Of a stretch of 64,000 nucleotides of DNA, positions 1-10,550 are shown piece by piece. A program made the translations under genes and the position numbers. The stretch is from Aurantimicrobium photophilum. Its GTDB lineage: Bacteria > Actinomycetota > Actinomycetes > Actinomycetales > Microbacteriaceae. The stretch covers positions 1,550,001 to 1,614,000 of the forward strand of contig NZ_CP023994.1 in assembly GCF_003194085.1 (NCBI RefSeq). The letters are read 5' to 3'. The notes beneath the pieces were generated by a model, which was not told the origin of the DNA, made no database searches, and saw only the letters and a program-made list of their open reading frames with translations. Numbering within the stretch: the first letter of the stretch is position 1; each line of letters opens with the position of its first letter.

Positions 1-522
1 CTCGCTGCCCTGATGCGCGATGCAGAAAAGGAACTTTCTCTTACTGAATTGGCAGCCCAATGCGATGTTGCCGTTCCAACCATTTTGCGCGACGTTGATC
101 GACTTGTTGACGGGGGTTACGTCTCCGCACGTCGAGTCGGCAGAAACCGTCTTGTTCGCATCAACACAGAACACCCCATCTACGCCTCCCTGTGGAACGT
201 GGTTATGTTCGGATACGGACCAGCCGCACTCCTTCCCGGCTTACTCAGTGATCTGCCTGGCATAGAACATGCCTATATCTATGGTTCGTGGGCAGCAAGA
301 TTCTTGGGTGAAAGTGGCGAAAGCCCCCGAGATATTGACGTGCTCATTGTCGGTGGCTCCGAATATGGTGACCTCTATGAGGTCGCACACAAGGCCTCTG
401 CACTTGTCGGTCGAGAGGTCAACATCAACGTGATAACCCCCGAACGCTGGGCAAACCAGACAGATGGATTTGTTACCACAGTGAAAAGCCGACCTTTGCT
501 GGAGTTGAATCTGGAGAAGTAG
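1..522 (+). CDS. HTH-MNT nucleotidyltransferase (partial, antitoxin-like)
   Basis: The frame is open to the left edge, so the true start lies outside the window; the ATG at 13 is only the first visible Met. The first 55 or so visible residues form a winged helix (SLTELAAQCDVAVPTILRDV). A minimal nucleotidyltransferase fold follows, with GS at residues 91-92 of the visible protein and the metal-binding DID at 107-109. The usual third acidic residue looks replaced by Asn in the strand EVNINV. Such MNT proteins commonly partner HEPN toxins as AMP-transferring antitoxins (family knowledge). The stop TAG overlaps the GTG of the next gene by one base, so the two are probably translationally coupled. 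Confidence 0.75.
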   Translation, partial: LAALMRDAEKELSLTELAAQCDVAVPTILRDVDRLVDGGYVSARRVGRNRLVRINTEHPIYASLWNVVMFGYGPAALLPGLLSDLPGIEHAYIYGSWAARFLGESGESPRDIDVLIVGGSEYGDLYEVAHKASALVGREVNINVITPERWANQTDGFVTTVKSRPLLELNLEK

Positions 523-992
523 TGATTACCCACTGGAAGCAAGGACGAACCGAAATAGAAACAATGGTGAAGGCCGGCTACCTCCAGAAAGTATCGCCCG
601 ATCGTGAGCTTGCGGAACTCTTCCTAGAACATGCTCGGCTTCACCTCCACACCGCAACGCAAGTTCAAGCAACAGACCCCACTGGTAGTTTTCAGATTGC
701 CTACGACGCAGCGAGAAAATCCTGCGCTGCACTTCTGGAAAATCAGGGTCTTCGCGCTACCAGTAAAGGTGGGCATCGCGCCGTCGAGGATGCCCTCCGA
801 GCCCAGCTGGTTCCACCCCTGAAATCGCAACTCAACAATTTTGGCTGGATGCGCACACTGCGCAATGCTTCTGAATATCCGAGTTTTGATAATCCGACTG
901 CTGACGCGTCGGATGCACGCACCGCCATCACCTACGCCAAGGAGCTTCTCGGACTAGCCGAAAAGCTCCTTGATGAAATGCCGGTGTTCTAG
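522..992 (+). CDS. HEPN domain protein, partner of MNT gene
   Basis: A 156-residue, mostly helical protein with the HEPN signature RTLRNASEYP at residues 111-120. Canonical HEPN RNase toxins carry R-N-x(3)-H; here R114-N115 is followed at the His position by Tyr119, so RNase activity is uncertain. GTG start, with its G shared with the stop codon of the upstream MNT gene. Pairing of MNT and HEPN genes in this order is typical of a two-gene toxin-antitoxin or nucleotide-sensing module. Convergent with the amidohydrolase, which ends 10 bases away. Confidence 0.7.
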   Translation: MITHWKQGRTEIETMVKAGYLQKVSPDRELAELFLEHARLHLHTATQVQATDPTGSFQIAYDAARKSCAALLENQGLRATSKGGHRAVEDALRAQLVPPLKSQLNNFGWMRTLRNASEYPSFDNPTADASDARTAITYAKELLGLAEKLLDEMPVF

Positions 993-1001
993 CCGGACCC
1001 G

Positions 1002-2738
1002 CTATGCCTGGAAGGCGAGAGTTCCGTCGATGTAGGTTTCGTTGACCACGATCTTGTCCCAGCTTTCTGGGTCAGAGGTCCAGGGGTTGCTATCCAGCAC
1101 GGCGTAATCAGCACGCTTACCCACTTCAAGCGAGCCACGGTCATCAGCGTGGATCTGCCAGGCGGCATCTCTCGTGATTGCAGCAAGCGCTTGCGCTGGT
1201 GTTGCGCATTCAGCTGCGTTGAGAATAGAACCATCTGCCTGCAGACGACGCAATACTGCGGTCTGTGCGCTAAGCAGTGGGTGAACCTTGCTCACGTTGT
1301 AGTCGGAGTGCAGGCTGACGTTGATGCCGGCTTTGAGTGCCGAGGCAACGCGGTCGAGTCGGTTTGCACGTTCTGGACCGAGGATGGTGTCGCGGAACGC
1401 AGCACCCCAGTAGAGCACGTGGTTCATCAAGAAGGTGGCCGAGATACCAGCCTTAGCCGTGCGGGCAAGCTGGTCATCTGTCGTGACGGAGAAATGAACA
1501 AAGGAGTGACGCAGATCTGCGTTAGCGCTACCAGGAAGGATTTCTTCCATCGCTTCAAGTGCCATTTCAACCGCAGCGTCACCATTGGTGTGCACGTTGA
1601 TCTGCCAGCCATCGTTGAGACCTGCACGGATTGCACCGCGGAGACCTTCGGGGGTCCAGTCGCCGTGACCGCCGTTGTCCTCACCCAGGTAGGGCTGCAT
1701 GAAGTAGCCCGAACGACCCTGGTTAGATCCGTCGGCTACGACTTTCCACGCATCCGCACGAACCATTTCGTCACCACTGAACGGAGTGACTCCTGCGTCC
1801 TTCCAGGTTTGTGCAACCTGTTCAGGAGTCTTACCCTGCATGATGGCGAACTGAGCGGTAGACACACGAACGGGCAAACGCTTGGCGCTGTTGAGCTGGT
1901 GCAACATGGCCACTTCGCTCACTCCGGCAAGGCTGCCGGTGGCACCCTCACGCAGTGAGGTAACACCCTGCTTGGCACACTCATTCAAAATTTCGAGGAT
2001 GCCAGCACCAATCTGAGCTGGTGTTGGCTTGGGCATAGCACCGAGCATCATCATCATGGCGGGAGCTTCACCGATAACACCAGTGAACTTTCCATTGGAT
2101 CGACCGAAGTTGCCACCTGCTGGGTCTGGAGTGTCATAGGTCACGCCAGCTGCCGCAAATGCAGCGGAGTTGGCATAGAGGTAGTGCATGGATGCGTTCA
2201 TCACCACAACAGGGTTGTTGGGGCAAGCTGCATCAAGAATGTCGAGGGTGAGGTCAGGCTCGCCTGGGTAGAGGCTGGGGTCAAACAGCTTGGCGTAGAC
2301 AAACTGACCGGCAGGAGTCTGCGCAGCAGAGGCCTTGATCGCGGCCACAACATCATCGAACGTTGCACACACTTCGTGGGACACATCGGTCCAGGTGAGG
2401 TTCAGCAGTGAAGTCCAGATGTGCATGTGGGGCTCAATGAGGCCGGGAACAACAACACCTTCAGGCTTCACGGTCTTGGTGGAAGAGTCAACGAGTCCCT
2501 CAACATCTTTGAGCGCACCAATACCGATGATGGCGCCTCCCGAGATCGCCATCGCTTCGGCAAGTGGCGCAGCGGGGTTACCCGTTGCGATAATGCCCAC
2601 AACCAGAATCTCGGCAGCTTGTCCAACCGAAAGACCTGCAGCGTGGTTAGCGGCGGTGACGGTTGTTCCAGCAGAGCTGAGTGCAGCGCCGAGGTGGTCT
2701 TGAGTGACGGGGTGTGCTGTGCAGCAACCTGCAGCCAT
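1002..2738 (-). CDS. YtcJ-like metal-dependent amidohydrolase
   Basis: 578 residues, amidohydrolase family 3 (YtcJ/AepA type). Visible motifs are the HxH pair in EPHMHIW (residues 104 and 106), a His in NVHTNGDAA and an Asp in LHSDYN near residue 480, all expected metal or catalytic positions of this fold. The substrate is unknown; relatives hydrolyse amides or carbamates and act in the cytoplasm. Start ATG 2738 has a good AAGGAG ribosome site 7 bases upstream. The family usually begins at the segment AEILVVGIIATGNPAAPL (residue 42 here). The extra N-terminal tail is unusual and carries a CC pair and two His (MAAGCCTAHPVTQDH). Monocistronic by context. Confidence 0.8.
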   Translation of the reverse strand: MAAGCCTAHPVTQDHLGAALSSAGTTVTAANHAAGLSVGQAAEILVVGIIATGNPAAPLAEAMAISGGAIIGIGALKDVEGLVDSSTKTVKPEGVVVPGLIEPHMHIWTSLLNLTWTDVSHEVCATFDDVVAAIKASAAQTPAGQFVYAKLFDPSLYPGEPDLTLDILDAACPNNPVVVMNASMHYLYANSAAFAAAGVTYDTPDPAGGNFGRSNGKFTGVIGEAPAMMMMLGAMPKPTPAQIGAGILEILNECAKQGVTSLREGATGSLAGVSEVAMLHQLNSAKRLPVRVSTAQFAIMQGKTPEQVAQTWKDAGVTPFSGDEMVRADAWKVVADGSNQGRSGYFMQPYLGEDNGGHGDWTPEGLRGAIRAGLNDGWQINVHTNGDAAVEMALEAMEEILPGSANADLRHSFVHFSVTTDDQLARTAKAGISATFLMNHVLYWGAAFRDTILGPERANRLDRVASALKAGINVSLHSDYNVSKVHPLLSAQTAVLRRLQADGSILNAAECATPAQALAAITRDAAWQIHADDRGSLEVGKRADYAVLDSNPWTSDPESWDKIVVNETYIDGTLAFQA

Positions 2739-2877
2739 GAGAGAACTCCTTCGTTTCGTTCGTCCTTCAACGTATCAGTGAATACTGAACGAATGGTCTA
2801 CGGAATTCTTTTTCAATGATGAATACAAAGTATTAAACGAATTCCCCAACCATGCCGGCTTCTGATTGACTTAGCCC

Positions 2878-3870
2878 ATGGTTAGACCAGCGCTCAAAGC
2901 AAACATCATGTTCTTTTCTTCCATCGTGTTTATGCTCGTGCCCACAATTCTGGTGGTCTTTGTGGGATGGCCAACAGCCGCTTCGTTGGCCATGCTTGCC
3001 GCCATGGGTGGACTGTTTTCCATGATCGGTTATCACGGGCGCGGCATGCTGCTCCTGATTATCGCAACAGGCGTCACCACTTTTGCTGCCTCATTTGTGA
3101 GTGAGAACCCCTGGGCATCCGCAGCACTGATGTTGCTGTGTGGTGCAGGTCTTGGTGCCGTCAACAAGTGGGGACTGTCGTTGTGGAACTTTATGTTCCC
3201 GGTCTTTGCTGCTGCTGTTATTGCCCAACCGCCCAAGGTTGCCTCTGGTGCACTCCCCAATGCCTTGCTCACCAGTGGAATTGCGATGGGGTCATTGATT
3301 CTCGCTGCGCTGCTCACCATGATTCTGGTGAAGGAACCTCGCCAGAAAGAGACCACGGTTTACCCGACCAAGGTCAACGTGATGTACGCCGTGAACCTCG
3401 GAGTGCTGCTGGCAGTGTCCGGATATTTCACCTCGATCTATCGCCACGAACAAATTGGTGTGTGGCTCACTCTCACCATCGTGATTATTTTGATCTATCC
3501 CTATGCAGGTCAGAGCACAAGCAGAGCAATTCAGCGAGCGGCTGGAACTATCCTGGGTTTCCTCATCGCTATCGGTGTGGGCGCCTCAGGACTTCCTGAC
3601 TTCCTTTTTTATGCAACAGCATTCGTGTTCTTGGAGATTGCCCTCCTCATGCGCATCGCTCCCGGCAAGAAGTACTGGGAATACGTCATGTTCCTCACCC
3701 CTGGCGTGGTGTTGATCTCGGGCAAGCCCTCTGAGCTGACCGCTGTTTCTCACGATCGTCTCTATGCCACCATCATTGCGGCAGTTGCCTGCCTCATCGT
3801 TCTGGCTATTGAACGAGGACTGTTCTGGCGAGGCGGATTGAACAAAAAGCCTGAGGTTGTTGCTCACTAA
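2878..3870 (+). CDS. FUSC-like integral membrane protein
   Basis: 330 residues with about ten hydrophobic helices in two blocks (residues 10-160 and 180-310) separated by a short polar linker (KEPRQKETT). This is the layout of the fusaric-acid-resistance/aromatic-acid exporter (FUSC) superfamily; the second block contains a Tyr-Pro-Tyr-Ala-Gly turn typical of that repeat. Likely an inner-membrane exporter of aromatic or other organic acids, substrate unknown. No clear ribosome site precedes ATG 2878. The 139-base gap from the divergent amidohydrolase must hold both promoters; I see no obvious operator there. Convergent with icd. Confidence 0.65.
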   Translation: MVRPALKANIMFFSSIVFMLVPTILVVFVGWPTAASLAMLAAMGGLFSMIGYHGRGMLLLIIATGVTTFAASFVSENPWASAALMLLCGAGLGAVNKWGLSLWNFMFPVFAAAVIAQPPKVASGALPNALLTSGIAMGSLILAALLTMILVKEPRQKETTVYPTKVNVMYAVNLGVLLAVSGYFTSIYRHEQIGVWLTLTIVIILIYPYAGQSTSRAIQRAAGTILGFLIAIGVGASGLPDFLFYATAFVFLEIALLMRIAPGKKYWEYVMFLTPGVVLISGKPSELTAVSHDRLYATIIAAVACLIVLAIERGLFWRGGLNKKPEVVAH

Positions 3871-3880
3871 GTAGGCGCAT

Positions 3881-3906
3881 GAAAAAACGCCCCACATGGA
3901 GGCGTT
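3881..3906 (-). terminator. Rho-independent terminator of icd
   Basis: On the minus strand a GC-rich stem (AACGCC paired with GGCGTT) is followed by TTTTTT. It lies just after the icd stop at 3927 and before the convergent FUSC gene stop at 3870; the plus strand has only a poor T tract, so it mainly serves icd. Confidence 0.8.
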
Positions 3907-3926
3907 CTTCCTTGTGTATCTGATTA

Positions 3927-6221
<2,295 letters not shown>

Positions 6222-6263
6222 CTATTTTTGTTCCGTTAGATTTTGCGTGAAAGGTTTAGTCCA

Positions 6264-7013
6264 TCAAGTATTTACCGTAGATATCAGGAACTCCACAAAG
6301 TCAGGCCAAATAACCTCAGCTCTATATTCTTCTGGAACCTGTGCTATTTCATTCGCACCAGCCCCTGCCCCGGTCATCCACATAGTGGGGCCAACTATTG
6401 ACCATTGCACACGTTCTGCTTTTCTAACAGGGTCAGGTTTGGACTCGAGGATAAACCGTGTTGGGATAGCTTCAGCTGAGAGGTTTATCTCAGAGATTGA
6501 ACCCACATTCACATCCTCAATGAGAACTGCTGTCACTGCTACGGCATAAGTAATTACCCTCGCCAATTCACCCGGATGACGGGTATCGAGCTCAGCGGTT
6601 ACTCTCTCAGAGACATGTGGCAAATGAGCTAACCCGATGACGGATCCGAACTTTACAGCTCGCTCCAGCTGTGCATTGAGGAGATTTCGAAGTCGCTCCT
6701 CTGGTGAAGAAGCGGGTTGTGAAACCCCTGTAAAAATTGATTCTTCCCAAAGGCGATGTGCAAGTACAAAAACCTCCGCCACCAGTGCATCAAATGAACC
6801 GAAGTGATAGTTGACTGCTGAAGGGTCTAACTCGAGTAAATCACAAAGCCAACGAGCATTGACATCTAAAATTCCCCGCCTGGAAATCTCAGAAAATGCG
6901 AGGTAAAGCAACTTTTCTCGCGTTGCGGAACTCTCTACAAGGCCAAATTGAGTCCAGTATTCCTGGTTGAGGACAGGAGATAGGCTCGTCGATTCTTTCT
7001 TTGCCCTCACCAC
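6264..7013 (-). CDS. TetR-family transcriptional regulator
   Basis: 249 residues. The N-terminal helix-turn-helix lies around residues 31-76 (REKLLYLAFSEISRRG, then ELDPSAVNYHFGSFDALV), the classic TetR DNA-binding pattern with the YHFGS turn. The C-terminal ligand domain shows no recognisable subfamily. GTG 7013 is preceded by AGGGGG at suitable spacing; a second GTG follows at once. Divergent from the wall-anchored repeat protein at 7182, whose promoter carries two CCAAT-N3-ATTGG palindromes. It may therefore control that gene, itself, or the downstream icd; the link is inferred from position. Confidence 0.85.
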   Translation of the reverse strand: MVRAKKESTSLSPVLNQEYWTQFGLVESSATREKLLYLAFSEISRRGILDVNARWLCDLLELDPSAVNYHFGSFDALVAEVFVLAHRLWEESIFTGVSQPASSPEERLRNLLNAQLERAVKFGSVIGLAHLPHVSERVTAELDTRHPGELARVITYAVAVTAVLIEDVNVGSISEINLSAEAIPTRFILESKPDPVRKAERVQWSIVGPTMWMTGAGAGANEIAQVPEEYRAEVIWPDFVEFLISTVNT

Positions 7014-7127
7014 GATATTCCCCCTTGTTTCACCGCTGCGAATCTGTTTCTAAAGTACACGGGCGTTAAGAATCATGTTTGCCTAATGAGGTTTTGAAAT
7101 GACTTGGGAGTTGGTCAATTGCATTAT

Positions 7128-7173
7128 CCCAATTGTATTGGGTATGGTCGTTTCATCTGTCCAATATAATTGG
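7128..7173 (+). promoter_or_regulatory. Two CCAAT-N3-ATTGG operators over a TATAAT box
   Basis: Two perfect palindromes, CCCAATTGTATTGGG (7128-7142) and CCAATATAATTGG (7161-7173), have centres 32 bases apart, about three helical turns. The second contains a consensus TATAAT (7165-7170), so a bound protein would block the promoter of the 7182 gene. The neighbouring divergent TetR gene is the obvious candidate binder. Confidence 0.6.
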
Positions 7174-7181
7174 AGTTACAA

Positions 7182-8822
7182 ATGAGCTTGAGAATCCCAA
7201 CGGTTCAAAATATTCGCCGCAAAGCCTCTGTGGTTTTCGCTTCCGTAGCCTTAATCGTTCTGTTCCCTTTGAGCGCGAGTGCATCAACCACCTCGTGGAG
7301 CACTCCAACCGACATATCTTCAACCGGCGGTAGCTCCTATGAGCCCCAGGTCGCGACAGATCCCAATGGAAACACAACCGTTGTTTGGTATCGCTACAAC
7401 GGAAGCAACTTTCTTGTTCAATCGGCAAGTAAGACTCTTGGTGGCGCCTGGAGTGCGGTGTCCACGCTTTCTGCCGCCGGTGCGGATGCTTGGGAGCCCA
7501 AGATCACCACCGATGCCGCAGGTAATGTAACTGCCATTTGGTATAGAAACGACACTATTCAAACAGCCTACAAACCAGCTGGCGGCAGTTGGAGTGCAGT
7601 TACAGACCTAACCGTTGGTCCTACATCCAACACTCACTCCGCATCCGTCACAGCCGACCCCAACGGAAATCTCGCAGCCATTTGGATTCAAGATGGCAAA
7701 ACTCAGGTGGCAATTAAGCCCTGGGGAGGAAGCTGGGGTGCTGCTACAGAACTCTCTCTTCCTGGAAGTAACGCATCCGGCCCCCAGATAATGAGCGACT
7801 CGTTAGGAAACTTCACTGCAATGTGGAGTCGAAACCAAATCATTCAGTCAACCACTCTGACCGTTGGAGGAAGTTGGGAGACAATTTCTGACGTTAGCGC
7901 CGCTGGGGCAAATGCAATCCTGCCAACCTTGACTAAGGATGCAAATGGAAACATTTATGCAGCCTGGGTACGGGGAAGCACTGTACAAACTGCCTCGAAG
8001 TCTGCCGGGGGAACTTGGAGTTCTCCAACAGATATTTCGACACCGCTAGCTAACGCAAGTGAGCCGAAAATTGTAAGTGACCCTTTGGGGAATCTCAGCG
8101 CGTTGTGGGCATCAATTATCTCAGGCAAATATGTTGTTTACTCTGCCTCTAAAACAGTCAACGGTTCATGGACTTCTCCCTCTGCCCTATCTGATTCAAG
8201 TCAAAACGGCACAACCAAGGGACAGCTAAAAAGTGACACAACTGGAAAGGTCACAGCAGTCTGGAGCCGCTCAAATGGCACTCATTACATCATTCAAACT
8301 TCCAGCAAATTAGCCAACGGTAGCTGGGGACCAGCAGTTGATCTTTCTGTAGTTGGTGGCAATGCGGCAGAGCCTCAACTTGGAATTGATGGACGGGGCA
8401 ACGTGTATCTCACGTGGACTCGCAACAACGGTTCAAACACAATTGTGCAAGCGAATAACTCTTCAAGTTCTTACGCCGTAAGTTTTTCAGCAAACGGTGG
8501 CAGTGGCTCTGAAAGTACTACTACCTACTCAACTGTTGGCCCGGCACTAACCCTTCCTTCAGGAAGTTCTCTCATCCGTAGTGGCTACAACTTCACCGGA
8601 TGGAATACCTCTGCAGATGGAACAGGAACGAACTATTCCTCAGGCGCAAATTTGACTCCCACTAGTGATCTCTCGCTCTTCGCACAATGGGAATCGGTGG
8701 CCACACCAACTCCTGCTGCAGAACTTGCTGATACGGGAACGAATGGGCTGGGGGTTCTTTTCTCTTCTCTGGCCCTGGCAATGATAGGAACGGCACTTAT
8801 TCTGCTTCGGCGAGCACTGTAA
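7182..8822 (+). CDS. Secreted eight-repeat surface protein with InlB repeat and LADTG anchor
   Basis: 546 residues from ATG 7182. A GGAG sits 6 bases before it; TTG 7170 is an alternative start. Order: signal peptide (residues 1-35, cleavage near SASAS), eight repeats of about 48 residues beginning W-x-x-x-x-x-(L/I/V)-S and containing DxxGNxxAxW (39-426), one InlB/Listeria-Bacteroides repeat (NGGSGSES to LFAQWE, about 432-505), then LADTG (515-519), a hydrophobic helix and the tail RRAL. LAxTG is the sorting signal of class E sortases of actinobacteria (family knowledge). The eight W-repeats suggest a beta-propeller. The protein is probably displayed on the cell wall for adhesion or glycan binding. 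No sortase gene lies in the window. Confidence 0.8.
   Translation: MSLRIPTVQNIRRKASVVFASVALIVLFPLSASASTTSWSTPTDISSTGGSSYEPQVATDPNGNTTVVWYRYNGSNFLVQSASKTLGGAWSAVSTLSAAGADAWEPKITTDAAGNVTAIWYRNDTIQTAYKPAGGSWSAVTDLTVGPTSNTHSASVTADPNGNLAAIWIQDGKTQVAIKPWGGSWGAATELSLPGSNASGPQIMSDSLGNFTAMWSRNQIIQSTTLTVGGSWETISDVSAAGANAILPTLTKDANGNIYAAWVRGSTVQTASKSAGGTWSSPTDISTPLANASEPKIVSDPLGNLSALWASIISGKYVVYSASKTVNGSWTSPSALSDSSQNGTTKGQLKSDTTGKVTAVWSRSNGTHYIIQTSSKLANGSWGPAVDLSVVGGNAAEPQLGIDGRGNVYLTWTRNNGSNTIVQANNSSSSYAVSFSANGGSGSESTTTYSTVGPALTLPSGSSLIRSGYNFTGWNTSADGTGTNYSSGANLTPTSDLSLFAQWESVATPTPAAELADTGTNGLGVLFSSLALAMIGTALILLRRAL
7296..8459 (+). repeat. Eight tandem ~48-residue coding repeats (propeller blades)
   Basis: Eight in-frame units each start at a Trp after GG-A/S/T or NGS (for example WSTPTDIS, WSAVSTLS, WGPAVDLS). 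Each carries a central (A/S)xP-(Q/K)(I/V)xxDxxGN core and a second Trp. Units differ at the DNA level, so this is an old protein repeat and not a recent tandem duplication. Confidence 0.7.
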
Positions 8823-9035
8823 CAGCGTCAGAATATAAGACTCTTGTGACCTTGCTTGTGGCCTACAGCTGAAACATTGTTGCTTGAGTAGATTATTCTG
8901 TGAAACCGGAAAGTGTTTCCAACCTGTAATCAACATGACCAAGTCAGTTAGAGTGCAGCGTTGAAAACTGAAATGGTCGTTCCAATCAGTTCACGTCAAA
9001 CGCTAGCTCACGTCACCAAAGACCCAGGGGGAAAG

Positions 9036-9066
9036 AAAAAATGACCCCCGAATGGGGGTCATTTTC
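9036..9066 (-). terminator. Rho-independent terminator after tRNA-Tyr
   Basis: The stem AAAATGACCCCC pairs with GGGGGTCATTTT around a short loop; on the minus strand it ends in a T-rich tract. It lies directly 3' of the tRNA gene. The remaining 8823-9035 gap after the surface protein gene shows no further gene or repeat. Confidence 0.8.
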
Positions 9067-9072
9067 CGAAAG

Positions 9073-9154
9073 TGGCGAGTGAGGGATTCGAACCCCCGAA
9101 GGCTGAGCCGTCTGATTTACAGTCAGATCCCTTTGGCCGCTAGGGTAACTCGCC
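9073..9154 (-). tRNA. tRNA-Tyr (GTA)
   Basis: The minus strand folds as a tRNA: acceptor GGCGAGT pairs with ACTCGCC, with discriminator A at 9073. The anticodon stem CTGACT/AATCAG carries GTA in the loop CTGTAAA, and there is a long variable arm and a T arm containing GGTTCGAATCC. The long variable arm fits bacterial tRNA-Tyr. CCA is not encoded. No integrase or attachment-site duplication is seen nearby. Confidence 0.95.
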
Positions 9155-9230
9155 TTTCGGAACCCACGATTTCTCATGAGTGCTTTTCAACAATACCGGG
9201 GCAAGGCGATAGTTGAAAATCGTCTTCCGG

Positions 9231-9998
9231 TTAGCTGGCAGTAGGAACCTTGCTGGCGTATTCATTTGCCTTGTTTGCAACGTCCTGCATGTACTTCGGC
9301 ACCTGGTTATATCCAAAGACAGCATCCTGCCAACCTTGTGGAGTGGAGAGGTCTCCTCCCGAGTAGCAGAGGTAGCGACCCGCAGCTAAAGCGGCGTCGT
9401 CGATATTCTGTCCGTCTTCATTGCCGTCGTTGTTGCCGTCATTGTGCCAGGCAGCCCAAGTCGGTGGAACAATCTGCATGGGTCCCACCGCCCGGTCAAA
9501 CTCCGCGGTTCCATCGAAGTTTCCGTCATCGAAGTCAGGCATTGCCTTGGTGTCATTCTTCCCATCAAGGGGAATGCCGTAGATGGGCTCAGACATGTTG
9601 CCATCGGGCAGAATCTTTCCGCCGAAGATGGCGCCATGGTGGGATTCCACCCAGCCAATTCCGGCGAGAGTGTTCCACGACAGGTGACACTCGGGGTCGA
9701 CAACAGAAAGACCAATCGCCACACCGGCATAAGCGGTAAGTGCACGCTCAGGAATGCCTGTCTGCTGTGCTGTTTGTTTCACCCACGTGGGGTCTGGAAG
9801 TTCTGCGATTGCAGTGTGAGCAAGTTGGTCGAGAGTAAGACCTTCAACGTGAGGTGGGGTGGCCAGGACCGGAGCGAATGGGCCTTCGTCACCTGCTGTT
9901 GTTCCCCCAGTGCTACAAGCAACAAATCCCCACGTGGCAAGACCAAGCACCGCAATCACCATGAGTGTGCGGTTCCGTCTTACTTTCTTAGATGCCAT
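9231..9998 (-). CDS. Exported lytic murein transglycosylase
   Basis: 255 residues with a basic N-terminus (KKVRRNR), a hydrophobic helix (13-27) and a Cys in FVACST. The box is close to but not a perfect lipobox, so it is a lipoprotein or signal-anchored protein. The catalytic segment AGIGWVESHHG contains the expected Glu of SLT/MltB-type transglycosylases; RAVGPMQIVPPTW and AAGRYLC follow, as in the family. It should cleave peptidoglycan glycan strands outside the membrane for wall remodelling. An Asp/Asn/Gly-rich stretch (NDGNNDGNEDG) before the last motif resembles a calcium-binding loop. Confidence 0.85.
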   Translation of the reverse strand: MASKKVRRNRTLMVIAVLGLATWGFVACSTGGTTAGDEGPFAPVLATPPHVEGLTLDQLAHTAIAELPDPTWVKQTAQQTGIPERALTAYAGVAIGLSVVDPECHLSWNTLAGIGWVESHHGAIFGGKILPDGNMSEPIYGIPLDGKNDTKAMPDFDDGNFDGTAEFDRAVGPMQIVPPTWAAWHNDGNNDGNEDGQNIDDAALAAGRYLCYSGGDLSTPQGWQDAVFGYNQVPKYMQDVANKANEYASKVPTAS

Positions 9999-10049
9999 CT
10001 ATATCCATTCTCTAAGCCCCGGCTGACAATCAGCCGAGGACGGGCTGGA

Positions 10050-10055
10050 TAACAT
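10050..10055 (+). promoter_or_regulatory. -10 box TAACAT, leaderless yajQ promoter
   Basis: TAACAT ends exactly 6 bases before ATG 10062, placing the expected transcript start on the A of the start codon. No ribosome site is present. Confidence 0.5.
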
Positions 10056-10061
10056 GGACTC

Positions 10062-10550
10062 ATGGCTGATTCATCATTTGACGTAGTAAGCAAGGTCGAC
10101 AAAATGGAGACCGATAACGCCCTCAACCAGGCGATCAAAGAGGTCGAGCAACGTTACGACTTCAAGAACGTTGGCGCCTCCATCGAGTGGAGCGGCGAGA
10201 AGATCCTCATGAAAGCCAACTCGGAAGAGCGCGTGAAGGCAATCCTCGAAGTTTTCGAAGCGAAGCTGATCAAACGCGGCATCTCGCTGCGCAGCCTCGA
10301 CGCCGGAGACCCATTCCCTTCCGGTAAGGAATTCCGCATCGAAGCCAAGATGAAAGAGGGCATCGATCAGGAAAACGCCAAGAAGGTCACCAAGCTCATT
10401 CGTGACGAAGGCCCCAAATCGGTCAAGTCTCAGATCCAGGGTGACGAGGTGCGTGTCTCTTCCAAGAGTCGTGACGACTTGCAGGAGACCATGGCGCTGC
10501 TCAAGGGAGCAGACCTTCCGGTAGCTCTGCAGTTTGTGAACTTCCGCTAA
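10062..10550 (+). CDS. YajQ family nucleotide-binding protein
   Basis: 162 residues matching the YajQ/DUF520 family end to end: [22 protein letters not shown] at the N-terminus, RYDFKN, and the C-terminal [11 protein letters not shown]. Family members bind cyclic di-GMP or other nucleotides and have been linked to transcriptional control in Xanthomonas; the role in actinobacteria is unclear. Cytoplasmic. It overlaps the 3' end of the convergent EamA gene by 4 bases. Confidence 0.92.
   Translation: MADSSFDVVSKVDKMETDNALNQAIKEVEQRYDFKNVGASIEWSGEKILMKANSEERVKAILEVFEAKLIKRGISLRSLDAGDPFPSGKEFRIEAKMKEGIDQENAKKVTKLIRDEGPKSVKSQIQGDEVRVSSKSRDDLQETMALLKGADLPVALQFVNFR

Noticed and set aside
1149-1958. 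269-codon frame opposite the amidohydrolase
   Set aside because: Low-information composition and full overlap with a conserved enzyme gene.
9073-9154. tRNA-Tyr as an integration site
   Set aside because: No duplicated tRNA 3' end, integrase gene or foreign-looking island lies on either side.
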